Positions 49,744-59,707 are shown, counted from the stretch's first letter. The stretch: 64,000 nucleotides of DNA from JAFGVL01 sp964546015 (GCA_964546015.1 CAZJHO010000002.1:186001-250000), one strand, 5' to 3'. Notes: generated from the letters alone by a model not told the origin. Program-made: numbers and translations.

Positions 49744-50829
49744 ATGAGTGAAGAAATAAAATTGATGAAAGGCAACGAAGCTATTGCTCATGCAGCTATT
49801 CGTTGCGGATGCGATGGATATTTCGGATATCCTATCACGCCACAGTCCGAGATCATGGAAACATTGATGGAGGAAAAACCTTGGGAAACAACTGGTATGA
49901 TTGTTCTTCAAGCCGAAAGCGAGGTGGCTGCCATTAATATGGTATATGGTGGTGCCGGTTGTGGTAAAAAAGTGATGACATCATCATCAAGTCCGGGTGT
50001 GAGCTTGAAGCAAGAAGGTTTGTCATACATTGCCGGAGCCGAATTGCCTTGTTTGGCTGTGAATGTAATGCGAGGAGGTCCTGGGTTAGGAACTATCCAG
50101 CCAAGTCAAGCTGATTATTTTCAATCGGTTAAAGGTGGTGGACATGGTGATTATAAACTAATTGTCCTTGCACCTGCTTCCGTTCAAGAAATGGCAGACC
50201 ACACGGTACTTGGTTTCGATTTAGCTTTCAAATATCTTAATCCGGTAATGATTTTGGCAGACGGTGTTATCGGTCAAATGATGGAAAAAGTGGTTCTTCC
50301 GCCTTTCAAACCGCGTTGGACAGATGAAGAGATCAAAAAAATATCTCCTTGGGCTACTTGGGGAAGACCCGAAAGTCGTAAACCTAATGTAGTTACTTCG
50401 CTCGAACTCGAAGCTATCAATATGGAAAAACGAAACTTAAAATTCCAAGCTAAATATCGTGAAATAGACAAAAACGAGGTGCTTTACGAAGAAATGAACT
50501 GCAAAGATGCCGAATATATTTTGGTGGCTTTCGGTTCCGTAGCCCGCGTATGTCAAAAAGCTATTGAAATTGCTCGTGCTCAAGGTATTAAACTTGGCTT
50601 GGTTCGTCCTATTACTTTGTGGCCTTTCCCGAGTAAATTGTTGAAAAGCTATGCTGATTCGGATAAAGTAAAAGGTTTTATGGCTGTAGAGATGAGTGCA
50701 GGACAAATGATAGAAGATGTCCGTTTGGCAGTGAACGGCAAAGTGCCTGTAGAATTTTACGGTCGTTTAGGTGGTATTATTCCGACGCCGGACGAAGTAG
50801 TAGAAGCATTGAAAAAACAATTAATGTAA
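49744..50829 (+). CDS. korA: 2-oxoacid:ferredoxin oxidoreductase alpha subunit (KorA/VorB)
   Basis: The subunit carrying the pyrimidine-binding half of the thiamine site. The 361 residues start MSEEIKLMKGNEAIAHAAIR, with GYPITPQSEIMETLMEEKPW and the conserved QAESEVAAINMVYGGAGCGK. The C-terminal domain has VAFGSVARVCQKAIEIA and GRLGGIIPTPDEV. It matches the 2-oxoglutarate or 3-methyl-2-oxobutanoate enzyme (VorB) of Bacteroidales. Start chosen at the ATG at 49744, since the upstream 9 codons fall in a dyad. Confidence 0.92.
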   Translation: MSEEIKLMKGNEAIAHAAIRCGCDGYFGYPITPQSEIMETLMEEKPWETTGMIVLQAESEVAAINMVYGGAGCGKKVMTSSSSPGVSLKQEGLSYIAGAELPCLAVNVMRGGPGLGTIQPSQADYFQSVKGGGHGDYKLIVLAPASVQEMADHTVLGFDLAFKYLNPVMILADGVIGQMMEKVVLPPFKPRWTDEEIKKISPWATWGRPESRKPNVVTSLELEAINMEKRNLKFQAKYREIDKNEVLYEEMNCKDAEYILVAFGSVARVCQKAIEIARAQGIKLGLVRPITLWPFPSKLLKSYADSDKVKGFMAVEMSAGQMIEDVRLAVNGKVPVEFYGRLGGIIPTPDEVVEALKKQLM

Positions 50830-50834
50830 TTAAT

Positions 50835-50863
50835 AAATTTGCTAATATGCTAATTTGCAAATT
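50835..50863. repeat. Intercistronic dyad, korA-korB
   Basis: AAATTTGCTAATATGCTAAT followed by TTGCAAATT. AATTTGC pairs with GCAAATT around GCTAATAT-type repeats. Confidence 0.5.
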
Positions 50864-50872
50864 AAAAAAGAT

Positions 50873-51634
50873 ATGACAGCAAAAGATATTATAAAACCCG
50901 AAAACCTGGTATATGCCAAATCAAAAGTGTTGAACGATACCCCAATGCACTATTGTCCGGGCTGTAGCCATGGTGTTGTACACAAATTGATTGCTGAGGT
51001 AATCGAAGAAATGGGTATTCAGGAGCAAACTATTGGTGTAGCTCCGGTTGGGTGTGCTGTGTTTGCATACAATTATTTGGATGTCGATTTTCAAGAAGCT
51101 GCTCATGGGCGTGCTCCGGCTTTGGCAACAGCTATCAAACGCTTACATCCGAATAAATATGTATTCACTTACCAAGGTGATGGTGATTTGGCTGCCATTG
51201 GTACTGCCGAAACCATCCATGCTTGCAACCGTGGCGAAAATATCGTAATTATTTTCATAAACAATGGTATTTATGGTATGACGGGCGGACAAATGGCTCC
51301 AACCACTTTGGTAGACATGAAGACAGCAACTTGTCCTTATGGTCGTAACATAGCGTTAAACGGTTATCCGCTTAATATGACCGATTTGTTGGTTCGTTTG
51401 CAAGGAACCCGTTATGTGACACGCCAGAGTGTGCATACATCAGCAGCTGTACTAAAAGCTAAAAAAGCTATTCGTAAAGCGTTCGAGAATTCTGCCGAAG
51501 GCAAAGGAACATCTATCGTAGAAGTGATTTCAACTTGTTCTTCAGGGTGGAAAATGACTCCGGATCAATCAAACAAATGGATGGTTGAAAATATGTTCCC
51601 TGTTTATCCTCTCGGAGATCTTAAAAATGAATAA
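50873..51634 (+). CDS. korB: 2-oxoacid:ferredoxin oxidoreductase beta subunit
   Basis: Thiamine-diphosphate-binding subunit, 253 residues. It contains HYCPGCSHGVVHKLIAEVIE, VGCAVFAYNYLDVDF, the ThDP/Mg motif YQGDGDLAAIGTAETIHACN to NNGIYGMTGGQMAPTT (GDGD, then about 28 residues to NN), and C-terminal SGWKMTPDQSNKWM. It pairs with KorA. The ATG at 50873 is preferred to the upstream alternative at 50855, which lies in the dyad. Confidence 0.94.
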   Translation: MTAKDIIKPENLVYAKSKVLNDTPMHYCPGCSHGVVHKLIAEVIEEMGIQEQTIGVAPVGCAVFAYNYLDVDFQEAAHGRAPALATAIKRLHPNKYVFTYQGDGDLAAIGTAETIHACNRGENIVIIFINNGIYGMTGGQMAPTTLVDMKTATCPYGRNIALNGYPLNMTDLLVRLQGTRYVTRQSVHTSAAVLKAKKAIRKAFENSAEGKGTSIVEVISTCSSGWKMTPDQSNKWMVENMFPVYPLGDLKNE

Positions 51635-51639
51635 TGAAG

Positions 51640-51692
51640 AATTGATAATGAATAATTATCAATTTTCAATTATCGATTATTAATTATCAATT
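51640..51692. repeat. 53-bp imperfect palindrome, korB-korC
   Basis: AATTGATAATGAATAATTAT, CAATTTTCAA, then TTATCGATTATTAATTATCA and ATT. The whole reads nearly the same on the other strand and can fold along its whole length. It ends 9 bp before the korC ATG. Confidence 0.7.
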
Positions 51693-51701
51693 GAAAAAGT
51701 T

Positions 51702-52247
51702 ATGACAGAAGAAATAATTATAGCCGGATTTGGTGGACAAGGTGTATTATCCATGGGTAAAATATTGGCTTATTCAGGGTTGATGGAAGGACAAGAAGTA
51801 TCGTGGATGCCTTCGTACGGACCGGAACAACGCGGTGGTACTGCTAATGTAACTGTTATTTTAAGCGATGATCGTATCAGTTCTCCTATTTTGAATCAAT
51901 ATGACACTGCAATTATCTTAAACCAACAATCGATGGATAAGTTTGAAAGCACTGTAAAATCAGGTGGAACACTTATTTATGATGGATACGGTATTACAAC
52001 CCCTCCAACTCGCAAGGATATTAACATCTATTGTATCGATGCCATGAATAAATCGATAGAAATGAATGCGGCTAAAACATTCAATATGATTATTTTAGGT
52101 GGATTCTTAAAAATTCGTCCGGTGGTGAAAATTGAAAGTGTTTTGTTAGGATTGAAAAAGTCGCTTCCGGAACGCCATCATCACCTTATTCCATTAAATG
52201 AAAAAGCTATCAATGTAGGAATGGAGATTATTCAGAAAATGAATTAA
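51702..52247 (+). CDS. korC: 2-oxoacid:ferredoxin oxidoreductase gamma subunit
   Basis: A 181-residue subunit of the alpha-beta-gamma-delta complex, with the gamma-subunit start MTEEIIIAGFGGQGVLSMGK and the interior SWMPSYGPEQRGGTANVTVI. Its role is to complete the active site and couple to the ferredoxin subunit. It is the last gene of the operon and ends at a strong terminator (52267-52307). Confidence 0.93.
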   Translation: MTEEIIIAGFGGQGVLSMGKILAYSGLMEGQEVSWMPSYGPEQRGGTANVTVILSDDRISSPILNQYDTAIILNQQSMDKFESTVKSGGTLIYDGYGITTPPTRKDINIYCIDAMNKSIEMNAAKTFNMIILGGFLKIRPVVKIESVLLGLKKSLPERHHHLIPLNEKAINVGMEIIQKMN

Positions 52248-52266
52248 TTTTACTTGATTAAGAATT

Positions 52267-52307
52267 TAATAGTCAATATCTGAAAGACAAGATATTGACT
52301 ATTTTTA
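52267..52307 (+). terminator. Terminator after korC
   Basis: AATAGTCAATATCT and AGATATTGACTATT form a 14-bp stem with an 8-nt loop, followed by a T-rich tail. Confidence 0.8.
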
Positions 52308-52405
52308 TATTGTTAAAAACAATTATAAGAATGATTAGTTCTTTTTTTGCATTTTTCGTGTACCTGAGCCGAAGAACGACAAAGAAACAAAGGCTTCAAG
52401 GTTTC

Positions 52406-54748
52406 CTAATCTGCACCTAAAATACTTTCTTGTATTTCTTCGTCAGGAATATCCTCCGGGCAGCCATTGACAACACGGATATTTTCGGGTATTTCAAATT
52501 TTTCTGATTCGGAATAGCCCAGCATCGAGTTGGCATATACTTTTTTCATATATAATGCCCATACCGGAAGAGACATGCTAGCTCCTTGTCCGTCGGCCGT
52601 AGAATCGAAATGAATACCTCGGTCTTCACCGCCAACCCATACACCCGAAACCAAGCTTGGAGTAAAACCTATAAACCAGCCATCGGAGTTATTCTGTGTG
52701 GTACCAGTTTTTCCGCAGACTTCAGCTTTGATGCCATAGCGTGAGCGAAGCCGTTGTCCGGTTCCTTCATTGATTACAGCTTGTAACATAAAAATCATTT
52801 TATAAGCCGTACTTTCATTAATTATTTCAGTCATTCTTGGAGTAAAACTGGCAATTATATTTCCATTACTGTCTTCAATATGAGTGACATACATGGGTTC
52901 AATACGGATTCCTTTGTTCGGAAAAGTGGTATAGGCATCTACCATCTCTGCTAATTTAATTTCTACGGGACCTAAACAAAGAGAAACAACCGGATCTATG
53001 TTTCCTCTGATTCCGAATGAGCGCATTAAACGCACGAGAGCTTGTGGAGTATAAAGACTCATCAAATAAGCCGAAATCCAGTTATTTGAGTTAGCCAAAC
53101 CCCACCGAAGTGTAACTTCTTGCCCCATACGCGATTTGGAACCATTTCGAGGCGTCCATGATGCTCCTGTGGCAGTAATCAGTGTATAAGGTTTATTTAC
53201 TGCTATATCGCAAGGTGTCATTCCTTCTTCCATAGCCAAAGTGTAAAGATATGGTTTGATAGTAGAACCCACTTGTCGCCGCCCTTTGTTTACCATATCA
53301 TATTGAAAATGGGCAAAATCAGGTCCTCCAACATAAGCTTTTACATGCCCGTTCATAGGGCTCATTGACATAAATCCGCAACGCAAAAAGTATTTTTGAT
53401 AACGGATAGAATCCAGTGGACTCAGTAAAGTATCGCGCATTCCTTGATATGAAAATACTTGCATTGGTATCTTTTTGTTAAAAACTCTTTGTATTTCAGT
53501 TTCCGATGCACCGTTTTTCTTCATTTCACGATAACGATCACTTTGTCGCATAGCTTTATCCATTGATGATTTTATTTGGTCGGCACTAAGCAGGCGAGAA
53601 AAAGGAGCATAGCTTCTTCCTTTTTTCTCTTGAAAAAATTTCTTTTGTAAAAATTGAATATGTTCATCTACAGCTTCTTCTGCATATTGTTGCATGCGAG
53701 AATCAATGGTTGTATAGATTTTTAATCCATCAGTATAAATATTGTATTTGGTTCCGTCCGGTTTGGTGTTTTTCTGGCAGAATCCGTACAAAGGATTTGT
53801 TTCCCAGTTAATAGAATCTTCGTAATACTCTTGTTTTTGCCAACTGGCGTAGTTGCTTCTGTCCGGTTTTTTAGCGGTAAGCATTAAGCGTAGGTATTCT
53901 CTGAAATAAGGAGCTATTCCCGATTTATGATCGACAGGATGATAATCTATTTTTAATGGGATTTGACGCAAAGAATCATATTCTTCTTGAGTAATAAATT
54001 TTCCTTTACGCATTTGGTCCAGTACTACATTGCGTCTTTTTTCGGATTGTTCGGGTTTATTCTTTGCATTGTACAACGATGGATTTTTACACATACCGAT
54101 AAGGGTAGCGGCTTGTTCTATTTTTAAATCTTTTGGCGATGTATTAAAATATACTTGTGCAGCTGATTTTATACCTACTGCATTGTGTAAGAAATCAAAT
54201 TGGTTTAAATACATTGTTATGATTTCTTCTTTCGTATAATAGCGTTCCAGTTTTACGGCGATAGTCCATTCGATAGGCTTTTGAAGTGCTCTCTGGATGA
54301 GACTGCCGGCTTGGGGAGACCACAATTGTTTTGCTAATTGTTGTGTAATGGTGCTACCTCCACCGGCACTTTTTTGTTGTAAAATACCGCGTAGTATGAT
54401 AACTCTGGTTAGAGCTTCACCGTCAATTCCTGAGTGGTTTTCGAAACGGGCATCTTCGGTAGCTATCAGGGCTTTAATTACACTGGGTGAAATATCTTGA
54501 TAATTAACACTTACGCGGTTTTCTTTGCTTTGAAAATAGCGCCCGAGTAATTGCATGTCGGATGAGTAAATTTCAGTTGCAAATTTATTTTTAGGATTAT
54601 GTAATTCTTCAATTGGAGGCATGTAACCAATTACTCCATTAGCAATTAACGCAAATAGTGAAACAATAAAAAGAATTAGGGCAGAGAAAGTAATCCAAAA
54701 TATGGTAAGTCCTTTTTTTAATGTAATTTTTGAGCCAGACTTTTTCAT
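52406..54748 (-). CDS. Penicillin-binding protein 1A-type peptidoglycan synthase
   Basis: A 780-residue bifunctional murein synthase with one N-terminal transmembrane helix (about 15-38). The GT51 transglycosylase domain (about 60-240) contains ATEDARFENHSGIDGEALTR and GGGSTITQQLAKQLW. The transpeptidase domain (about 430-690) has the S-x-x-K motif in VGSTIKPYLYTL (near 495), SNN in WGLANSNNWISAY and the KTGT motif in CGKTGTTQNNSDGWFIG (near 682). It polymerises and crosslinks glycan strands. It is a single gene with a TATTTTTG box 23 bp upstream. Confidence 0.95.
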   Translation of the reverse strand: MKKSGSKITLKKGLTIFWITFSALILFIVSLFALIANGVIGYMPPIEELHNPKNKFATEIYSSDMQLLGRYFQSKENRVSVNYQDISPSVIKALIATEDARFENHSGIDGEALTRVIILRGILQQKSAGGGSTITQQLAKQLWSPQAGSLIQRALQKPIEWTIAVKLERYYTKEEIITMYLNQFDFLHNAVGIKSAAQVYFNTSPKDLKIEQAATLIGMCKNPSLYNAKNKPEQSEKRRNVVLDQMRKGKFITQEEYDSLRQIPLKIDYHPVDHKSGIAPYFREYLRLMLTAKKPDRSNYASWQKQEYYEDSINWETNPLYGFCQKNTKPDGTKYNIYTDGLKIYTTIDSRMQQYAEEAVDEHIQFLQKKFFQEKKGRSYAPFSRLLSADQIKSSMDKAMRQSDRYREMKKNGASETEIQRVFNKKIPMQVFSYQGMRDTLLSPLDSIRYQKYFLRCGFMSMSPMNGHVKAYVGGPDFAHFQYDMVNKGRRQVGSTIKPYLYTLAMEEGMTPCDIAVNKPYTLITATGASWTPRNGSKSRMGQEVTLRWGLANSNNWISAYLMSLYTPQALVRLMRSFGIRGNIDPVVSLCLGPVEIKLAEMVDAYTTFPNKGIRIEPMYVTHIEDSNGNIIASFTPRMTEIINESTAYKMIFMLQAVINEGTGQRLRSRYGIKAEVCGKTGTTQNNSDGWFIGFTPSLVSGVWVGGEDRGIHFDSTADGQGASMSLPVWALYMKKVYANSMLGYSESEKFEIPENIRVVNGCPEDIPDEEIQESILGAD

Positions 54749-54770
54749 GTGAGATTTTTTTTATTCGTTG

Positions 54771-54778
54771 CAAAAATA
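54771..54778 (-). promoter_or_regulatory. -7 box for the PBP1A gene
   Basis: The minus strand reads TATTTTTG, followed by CAACG, 23 bp before the ATG at 54748. Confidence 0.5.
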
Positions 54779-54933
54779 CTCTTTTTAAAGAGATTTTTTT
54801 CAAGAAAATGTATAAAGAAATACTGTAAATTTGACATGTTTTTTTGCGAAAACAGTGTCATTTTGTCTGTGTTTTGTGATTGGCAGTTATTTTGATAAAT
54901 TTACGCTACCATTTTGTAAATAATAAAAAAGAT

Positions 54934-57522
54934 ATGAATCTAAACAATTTTACTGTTAAATCCCAAGAAGCTGTACAAAAAGCACTTGAATTGGTACAAG
55001 CTGCCGGACAACAACAAATTGAACCTGCACATTTGCTCAAAGGAGTGATGGAAGCGGGAGAGAATGTTATTCCTTTTTTATTCCAAAAAATAGGAGTGAA
55101 TCAAACAACTGTCAATAATGCTGTTGATAATATGATTAAAGATTTTCCGAGAGTACAGGGAGGAGAACCTTATCTTTCTCGTGAAGCGAATGCAGTATTG
55201 CAGAGGGCGAATAATTTATCGTCTAAAGAGGGCGACCAATTTGTTTCGTTAGAAATGTTATTATTGGCGCTGTTGGTGGAAAATACTTCTGTATTTAAAA
55301 TATTGAAAGATGCCGGCGTTACTGAAAAAGCACTTCGGATTGCGATTGCCGAACTTCGAAAAGGAGAAAAAGTTAATTCGCAAAGTTCTGAAGATACTTA
55401 TCAATCGTTGAGCAAATATGCTATTAATTTGAATGAAAAAGCTCGTAGCGGGAAACTTGATCCTGTTATCGGTCGCGATGAGGAGATTCGTCGTGTATTG
55501 CAAATTTTAAGTCGTCGTACTAAAAATAATCCGATTTTGATTGGAGAACCCGGAACAGGTAAAACAGCTATTGCCGAAGGCTTAGCTCATCGGATTGTTC
55601 GTGGCGATGTTCCTGATAATCTTGCTTCTAAACAAATTTTCTCGCTTGATATGGGAGCACTTATTGCAGGAGCTAAATACAAAGGGGAATTCGAAGAACG
55701 ATTGAAATCTGTTGTAAATGAAGTAATTAAGTCTGATGGAGAAATTATTCTTTTTATAGATGAAATTCATACCCTTGTAGGTGCAGGTAAAAGCGATGGT
55801 GCAATGGATGCAGCGAACATACTGAAACCGGCTTTGGCTCGTGGTGAATTGCGGGCTATCGGTGCAACTACTTTGGACGAATATCAAAAGTATTTCGAGA
55901 AAGACAAGGCGCTCGAACGCCGTTTCCAACAAGTTATGGTAAATGAACCTGATGAAGCAAGTTCAATTTCCATTCTTCGCGGACTGAAAGAGCGTTACGA
56001 AAATCATCACAAGGTGCGTATTAAAGATGATGCTATCATTGCAGCCGTTGAACTTTCGACCCGATATATTACCGACCGTTTTTTGCCCGATAAAGCTATT
56101 GATTTAATGGACGAAGCAGCAGCACACCTTCGCATGCAAATTGATAGTTTGCCTGAAGAGTTGGATAAAATAGATCGTAATATCAAACAATTACAAATTG
56201 AGCGTGAGGCAATTAAAAGAGAGAATGATACCAAAAAATTAGAAGAACTGAACAAGGAAATTGCGGATTTACAAGAGTCTGCTAAAGACTTACACAGTAA
56301 ATGGAGTGCTGAAAAAACGCTGATAAACAATATCCAACAACTAAAAATTGATATTGAGAATTATAAATTCGAGGCAGATAAAGCCGAACGAGAAGGAGAT
56401 TACGGAAAAGTTGCCGAAATTCGTTACGGAAAAATAAAAGAAGCTCAAACAAAAATTGATGAATTGCAAAAAGAACTTCACATTTTACAAGCCGAATATC
56501 CAATGATTAAAGAAGAAGTGGATAGCGAAGATATTGCCGATATTGTTTCGCGTTGGACAGGTATTCCGGTAAGCAAAATGGTTCAAAGTGAAAAAGACAA
56601 GTTGCTTAATCTTGAAGAGGAATTACATCGGCGCGTGATCGGACAGGACGAAGCTATCTCGGCTATTTCGGATGCCATTCGCCGCTCTCGTGCCGGATTA
56701 CAAGATCCGAAGCGGCCTATCGGTTCGTTTATTTTCTTGGGTACGACCGGTGTAGGTAAAACTGAATTGGCAAAAGCATTAGCTGAATTTCTATTTGATG
56801 ATGAAAATATGATGACTCGTATTGACATGTCCGAGTATCAGGAAAAATTTAGTGTTTCGCGACTGATTGGTGCGCCTCCGGGATATGTGGGGTATGACGA
56901 GGGAGGACAATTAACACAAGCTGTTCGTCAAAAACCATATTCGGTTGTTCTTTTTGACGAGATTGAAAAAGCACATCCAGATGTGTTCAATATTTTATTG
57001 CAAGTTTTGGATGACGGTCGCTTAACAGATAACAAAGGTCGTGTAGTTAATTTCAAAAATACAATTATTATCATGACCTCAAACTTAGGTTCGAATCTAA
57101 TACGCGAAAACTTTTCACATCTAACTGATAAAAATCGTGAAGAATTAATTGAAAAAACGCGTGATCAAGTATTTGAATTGTTGAAGCAAACCATTCGTCC
57201 TGAATTTTTGAACCGCATTGACGAACTGATCATGTTTACACCGCTCAATAATGATGAGATCAAGCAAATCGTTAATTTACAACTAAAAAGTGTAGAAAAA
57301 ATGCTTGCCGAAAACGGCGTTAAGCTGCAAGTTACCGATGCTGCTTTAGCTATGATTGCCGAGCAAGGTTTCGATCCTCAATTTGGAGCCCGCCCTGTGA
57401 AACGGGTAATTCAACGCACTGTTCTCAATGCACTGTCAAAACAGTTGATAGCTCAAACCGTGAATAAGGATAAACCAATTGTGGTGGATGTAGTGGGAGA
57501 AAGGCTCACTTTTAAAAATTAA
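54934..57522 (+). CDS. clpB: ATP-dependent disaggregase ClpB
   Basis: Hsp100 chaperone that rescues aggregates with DnaK-DnaJ-GrpE. The 862 residues start MNLNNFTVKSQEAVQKALEL (N domain, two repeats to about 145). NBD1 Walker A GEPGTGKTAIAEGLAHRIVR; a coiled-coil M domain at about 400-520 rich in Glu, Lys and Leu; NBD2 with LGTTGVGKTELAKAL and RIDMSEYQEKFSVSRLIG. I use the ATG at 54934 and not the upstream one at 54880, which adds 18 residues without similarity to ClpB. It is monocistronic with a terminator. Confidence 0.97.
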   Translation: MNLNNFTVKSQEAVQKALELVQAAGQQQIEPAHLLKGVMEAGENVIPFLFQKIGVNQTTVNNAVDNMIKDFPRVQGGEPYLSREANAVLQRANNLSSKEGDQFVSLEMLLLALLVENTSVFKILKDAGVTEKALRIAIAELRKGEKVNSQSSEDTYQSLSKYAINLNEKARSGKLDPVIGRDEEIRRVLQILSRRTKNNPILIGEPGTGKTAIAEGLAHRIVRGDVPDNLASKQIFSLDMGALIAGAKYKGEFEERLKSVVNEVIKSDGEIILFIDEIHTLVGAGKSDGAMDAANILKPALARGELRAIGATTLDEYQKYFEKDKALERRFQQVMVNEPDEASSISILRGLKERYENHHKVRIKDDAIIAAVELSTRYITDRFLPDKAIDLMDEAAAHLRMQIDSLPEELDKIDRNIKQLQIEREAIKRENDTKKLEELNKEIADLQESAKDLHSKWSAEKTLINNIQQLKIDIENYKFEADKAEREGDYGKVAEIRYGKIKEAQTKIDELQKELHILQAEYPMIKEEVDSEDIADIVSRWTGIPVSKMVQSEKDKLLNLEEELHRRVIGQDEAISAISDAIRRSRAGLQDPKRPIGSFIFLGTTGVGKTELAKALAEFLFDDENMMTRIDMSEYQEKFSVSRLIGAPPGYVGYDEGGQLTQAVRQKPYSVVLFDEIEKAHPDVFNILLQVLDDGRLTDNKGRVVNFKNTIIIMTSNLGSNLIRENFSHLTDKNREELIEKTRDQVFELLKQTIRPEFLNRIDELIMFTPLNNDEIKQIVNLQLKSVEKMLAENGVKLQVTDAALAMIAEQGFDPQFGARPVKRVIQRTVLNALSKQLIAQTVNKDKPIVVDVVGERLTFKN

Positions 57523-57528
57523 AAAAAG

Positions 57529-57573
57529 AACCGCGTCAATGATTTAAAATCTTTAACGCGGTTTTGTTTTTTT
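57529..57573 (+). terminator. Terminator after clpB
   Basis: AACCGCGT and ACGCGGTT form a stable stem with a 20-nt AT-rich loop, followed by TTGTTTTTTT. Confidence 0.7.
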
Positions 57574-57737
57574 ATAACCTTAGTCAAGTGAGACTTTTAG
57601 CCTTTATTTTGTCGGTATAATTTTTAAATTCCAGGCATTTTTCCAATATTTTTAAAATGCGCGTATTAATGTATTTTTATTTCATAGGCAAAATGAAAAT
57701 TAAGCTAAAAACATTTTCTAATCAATAAAATAAGCGT

Positions 57738-57745
57738 TAATTTTG
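57738..57745 (+). promoter_or_regulatory. -7 box for mutA-mutB
   Basis: TAATTTTG, followed by CGAC, 30 bp before the mutA ATG. Confidence 0.45.
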
Positions 57746-57775
57746 CGACTTTATTTTATATTGTCAAAATAATTT

Positions 57776-59707
57776 ATGAGCGAGCGAAAAAAATTATTTG
57801 CCGAATTTCCTCCCGTTACTACAGAGCAATGGATGGAGAAAATTACTGCCGACCTGAAAGGTGCCGATTTCGATAAAAAACTCGTTTGGCGTACCAATGA
57901 AGGATTTAGTGTAAAACCATTTTATCGTCAGGAAGATTTGGAAAATCTTTCTACACTTAATAATTCAGAACCTGGTGCATTTCCTTATTTAAGAGGTGTT
58001 AAAACAGATAATTCTTGGCGTGTGCGTCAGAATATTTATGTCAAAGATCCTGTTGAAGCAAATAAAAAAGCATTGGATCTGCTTGAAAAAGGAGTCGAAG
58101 CTATTGGATATGATATACCGGCAAAATTAGTTACAGAAGACAATATACTTACCTTAATTCAAAATATTCATCTTGATAAAATAGAGGTTAATTTTAATAC
58201 CCAATATACTAAATATAAGCTAATTGTAAACACAATTGTAGATTTAGTGTTGGATCAAAATCTGGATATAACTAAAGTTCAAGGAAGCATTAATTATGAT
58301 CCGTTTCAACATTTAATGTTAAACAAAGAATTTCATGTAGATTCTTTTCATATTGCATGTGAGTTGGTTGACATGTGTAAATTGCTCCCTGAATTCAAAG
58401 TTTTAAATATAAATGCTCAAGTTTTGGGCAATAATGGAGCTTACATAGCTCAAGAACTTGGTTTTGCTTTAGCTTGGGGAAATCAGTTTATGAAATTAGC
58501 CAATGCTGATGATGTGGTATTATCAGTATCTAAAAAAATAAAATTCAACCTTAGTGTAGGGTCGAATTATTTTTTGGAAATAGCCAAATTCCGTGCGGCT
58601 CGTTTACTTTGGGCAAAAATAATGAAAGCATATAATCCTGTTAGTATGTATGAATGCCATAGTTTATGTGAAGAAGATACCGAATGTCATTGTGCTACAA
58701 AGATGCATATACATGCTATTACAACTGAATGGAATCTAACTATTTATGATGCATATGTAAATATGTTGCGTACACAAACAGAGGCTATGTCTGCCGCGTT
58801 AGGAGGGGTAGATTCAATGACTGTATTACCTTTTGACACACCATTTAAAGATGGTGATGAGTTCTCGGAACGCATAGCTCGCAACCAACAATTATTATTG
58901 AAAGAAGAATCTTATTTTGATAAGATAGTTGATCCGGCAGCTGGTTCTTATTACATCGAAACGCTTACAGCATCCATAGCCGAACAAGCTTGGAAAATTT
59001 TTTTGGAGGTAGAAGATAAAGGTGGTTTTTATAAATGTATTCAGAGCGGTTATGTTCAAGACGAGATTGAAAAATCGGCGAAAGCCCGTTTAGCAGCAAT
59101 TGCAGCCCGTAAAGAAATTCTGCTTGGAACAAATCAATTCCCAAACTTTAACGAAAATGTAGCTGAAAAAACTCAATCTAAAACAAAATTAGAATTTCCT
59201 AAAGATAAAGCATCCGAACAGCCTGTTAAAACATTATCGATTAACCGAGGATCGCAAGAATTTGACGCTTTACGATTAGATACGGAGAAATTAGGAAAAC
59301 GCCCAAAAGTTTTTATGCTTACTATTGGTAATTTGGCAATGCGTTTGGCGCGGGCTCAATTTTCATCGAACTTTTTTGCTTGTGCCGGTTATGAAATCAT
59401 AGATAATTTAGGTTTCGATACGGTAGAAGCCGGAGTAAAAGCCGCTCGTGAAGCTTTTGCTGATATTATCGTTTTGTGCTCGTCTGATGATGAATATGCC
59501 ACATATGCACCTCAAGCTCATGTGCTTATAGAAGATAAAGAAATTTTTGTTGTAGCCGGAGCTATGGCATGCATGGACGAGTTAAAAAAACAAGGAATCA
59601 TTCATTTTATCAATGTCCGTAGTAATGTGCTGGAAACTTTGACAGAATATAATGCTATGTTAAGTAAGAAAAGACATTATATTTTTAGCTTTTTCAATAA
59701 AAGATAA
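57776..59707 (+). CDS. mutA: Methylmalonyl-CoA mutase small (beta) subunit
   Basis: The non-catalytic partner of MutB, 643 residues. It has the TIM-barrel domain in degenerate form (SNYFLEIAKFRAARLLWAKI) and a C-terminal cobalamin-fold domain (FACAGYEIIDNLGFDTVEAG) without the DxHxxG cobalamin ligand, as normal for the small subunit. Near residue 300 it carries an unusual Cys/His-rich stretch, YECHSLCEEDTECHCATKMH, before the conserved IHAITTEWNL. mutB follows 16 bp downstream. Confidence 0.93.
   Translation: MSERKKLFAEFPPVTTEQWMEKITADLKGADFDKKLVWRTNEGFSVKPFYRQEDLENLSTLNNSEPGAFPYLRGVKTDNSWRVRQNIYVKDPVEANKKALDLLEKGVEAIGYDIPAKLVTEDNILTLIQNIHLDKIEVNFNTQYTKYKLIVNTIVDLVLDQNLDITKVQGSINYDPFQHLMLNKEFHVDSFHIACELVDMCKLLPEFKVLNINAQVLGNNGAYIAQELGFALAWGNQFMKLANADDVVLSVSKKIKFNLSVGSNYFLEIAKFRAARLLWAKIMKAYNPVSMYECHSLCEEDTECHCATKMHIHAITTEWNLTIYDAYVNMLRTQTEAMSAALGGVDSMTVLPFDTPFKDGDEFSERIARNQQLLLKEESYFDKIVDPAAGSYYIETLTASIAEQAWKIFLEVEDKGGFYKCIQSGYVQDEIEKSAKARLAAIAARKEILLGTNQFPNFNENVAEKTQSKTKLEFPKDKASEQPVKTLSINRGSQEFDALRLDTEKLGKRPKVFMLTIGNLAMRLARAQFSSNFFACAGYEIIDNLGFDTVEAGVKAAREAFADIIVLCSSDDEYATYAPQAHVLIEDKEIFVVAGAMACMDELKKQGIIHFINVRSNVLETLTEYNAMLSKKRHYIFSFFNKR

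Noticed and set aside
49676..51692. Transcription terminators between kor genes
   Set aside because: The dyads are A/T-only or imperfect and lack a T run; the genes encode one complex and a strong terminator follows korC.
57776..59707. MutA as a decayed mutase, because DxHxxG is missing
   Set aside because: The small subunit of the heterodimeric enzyme normally lacks cobalamin ligands; the reading frame is complete.
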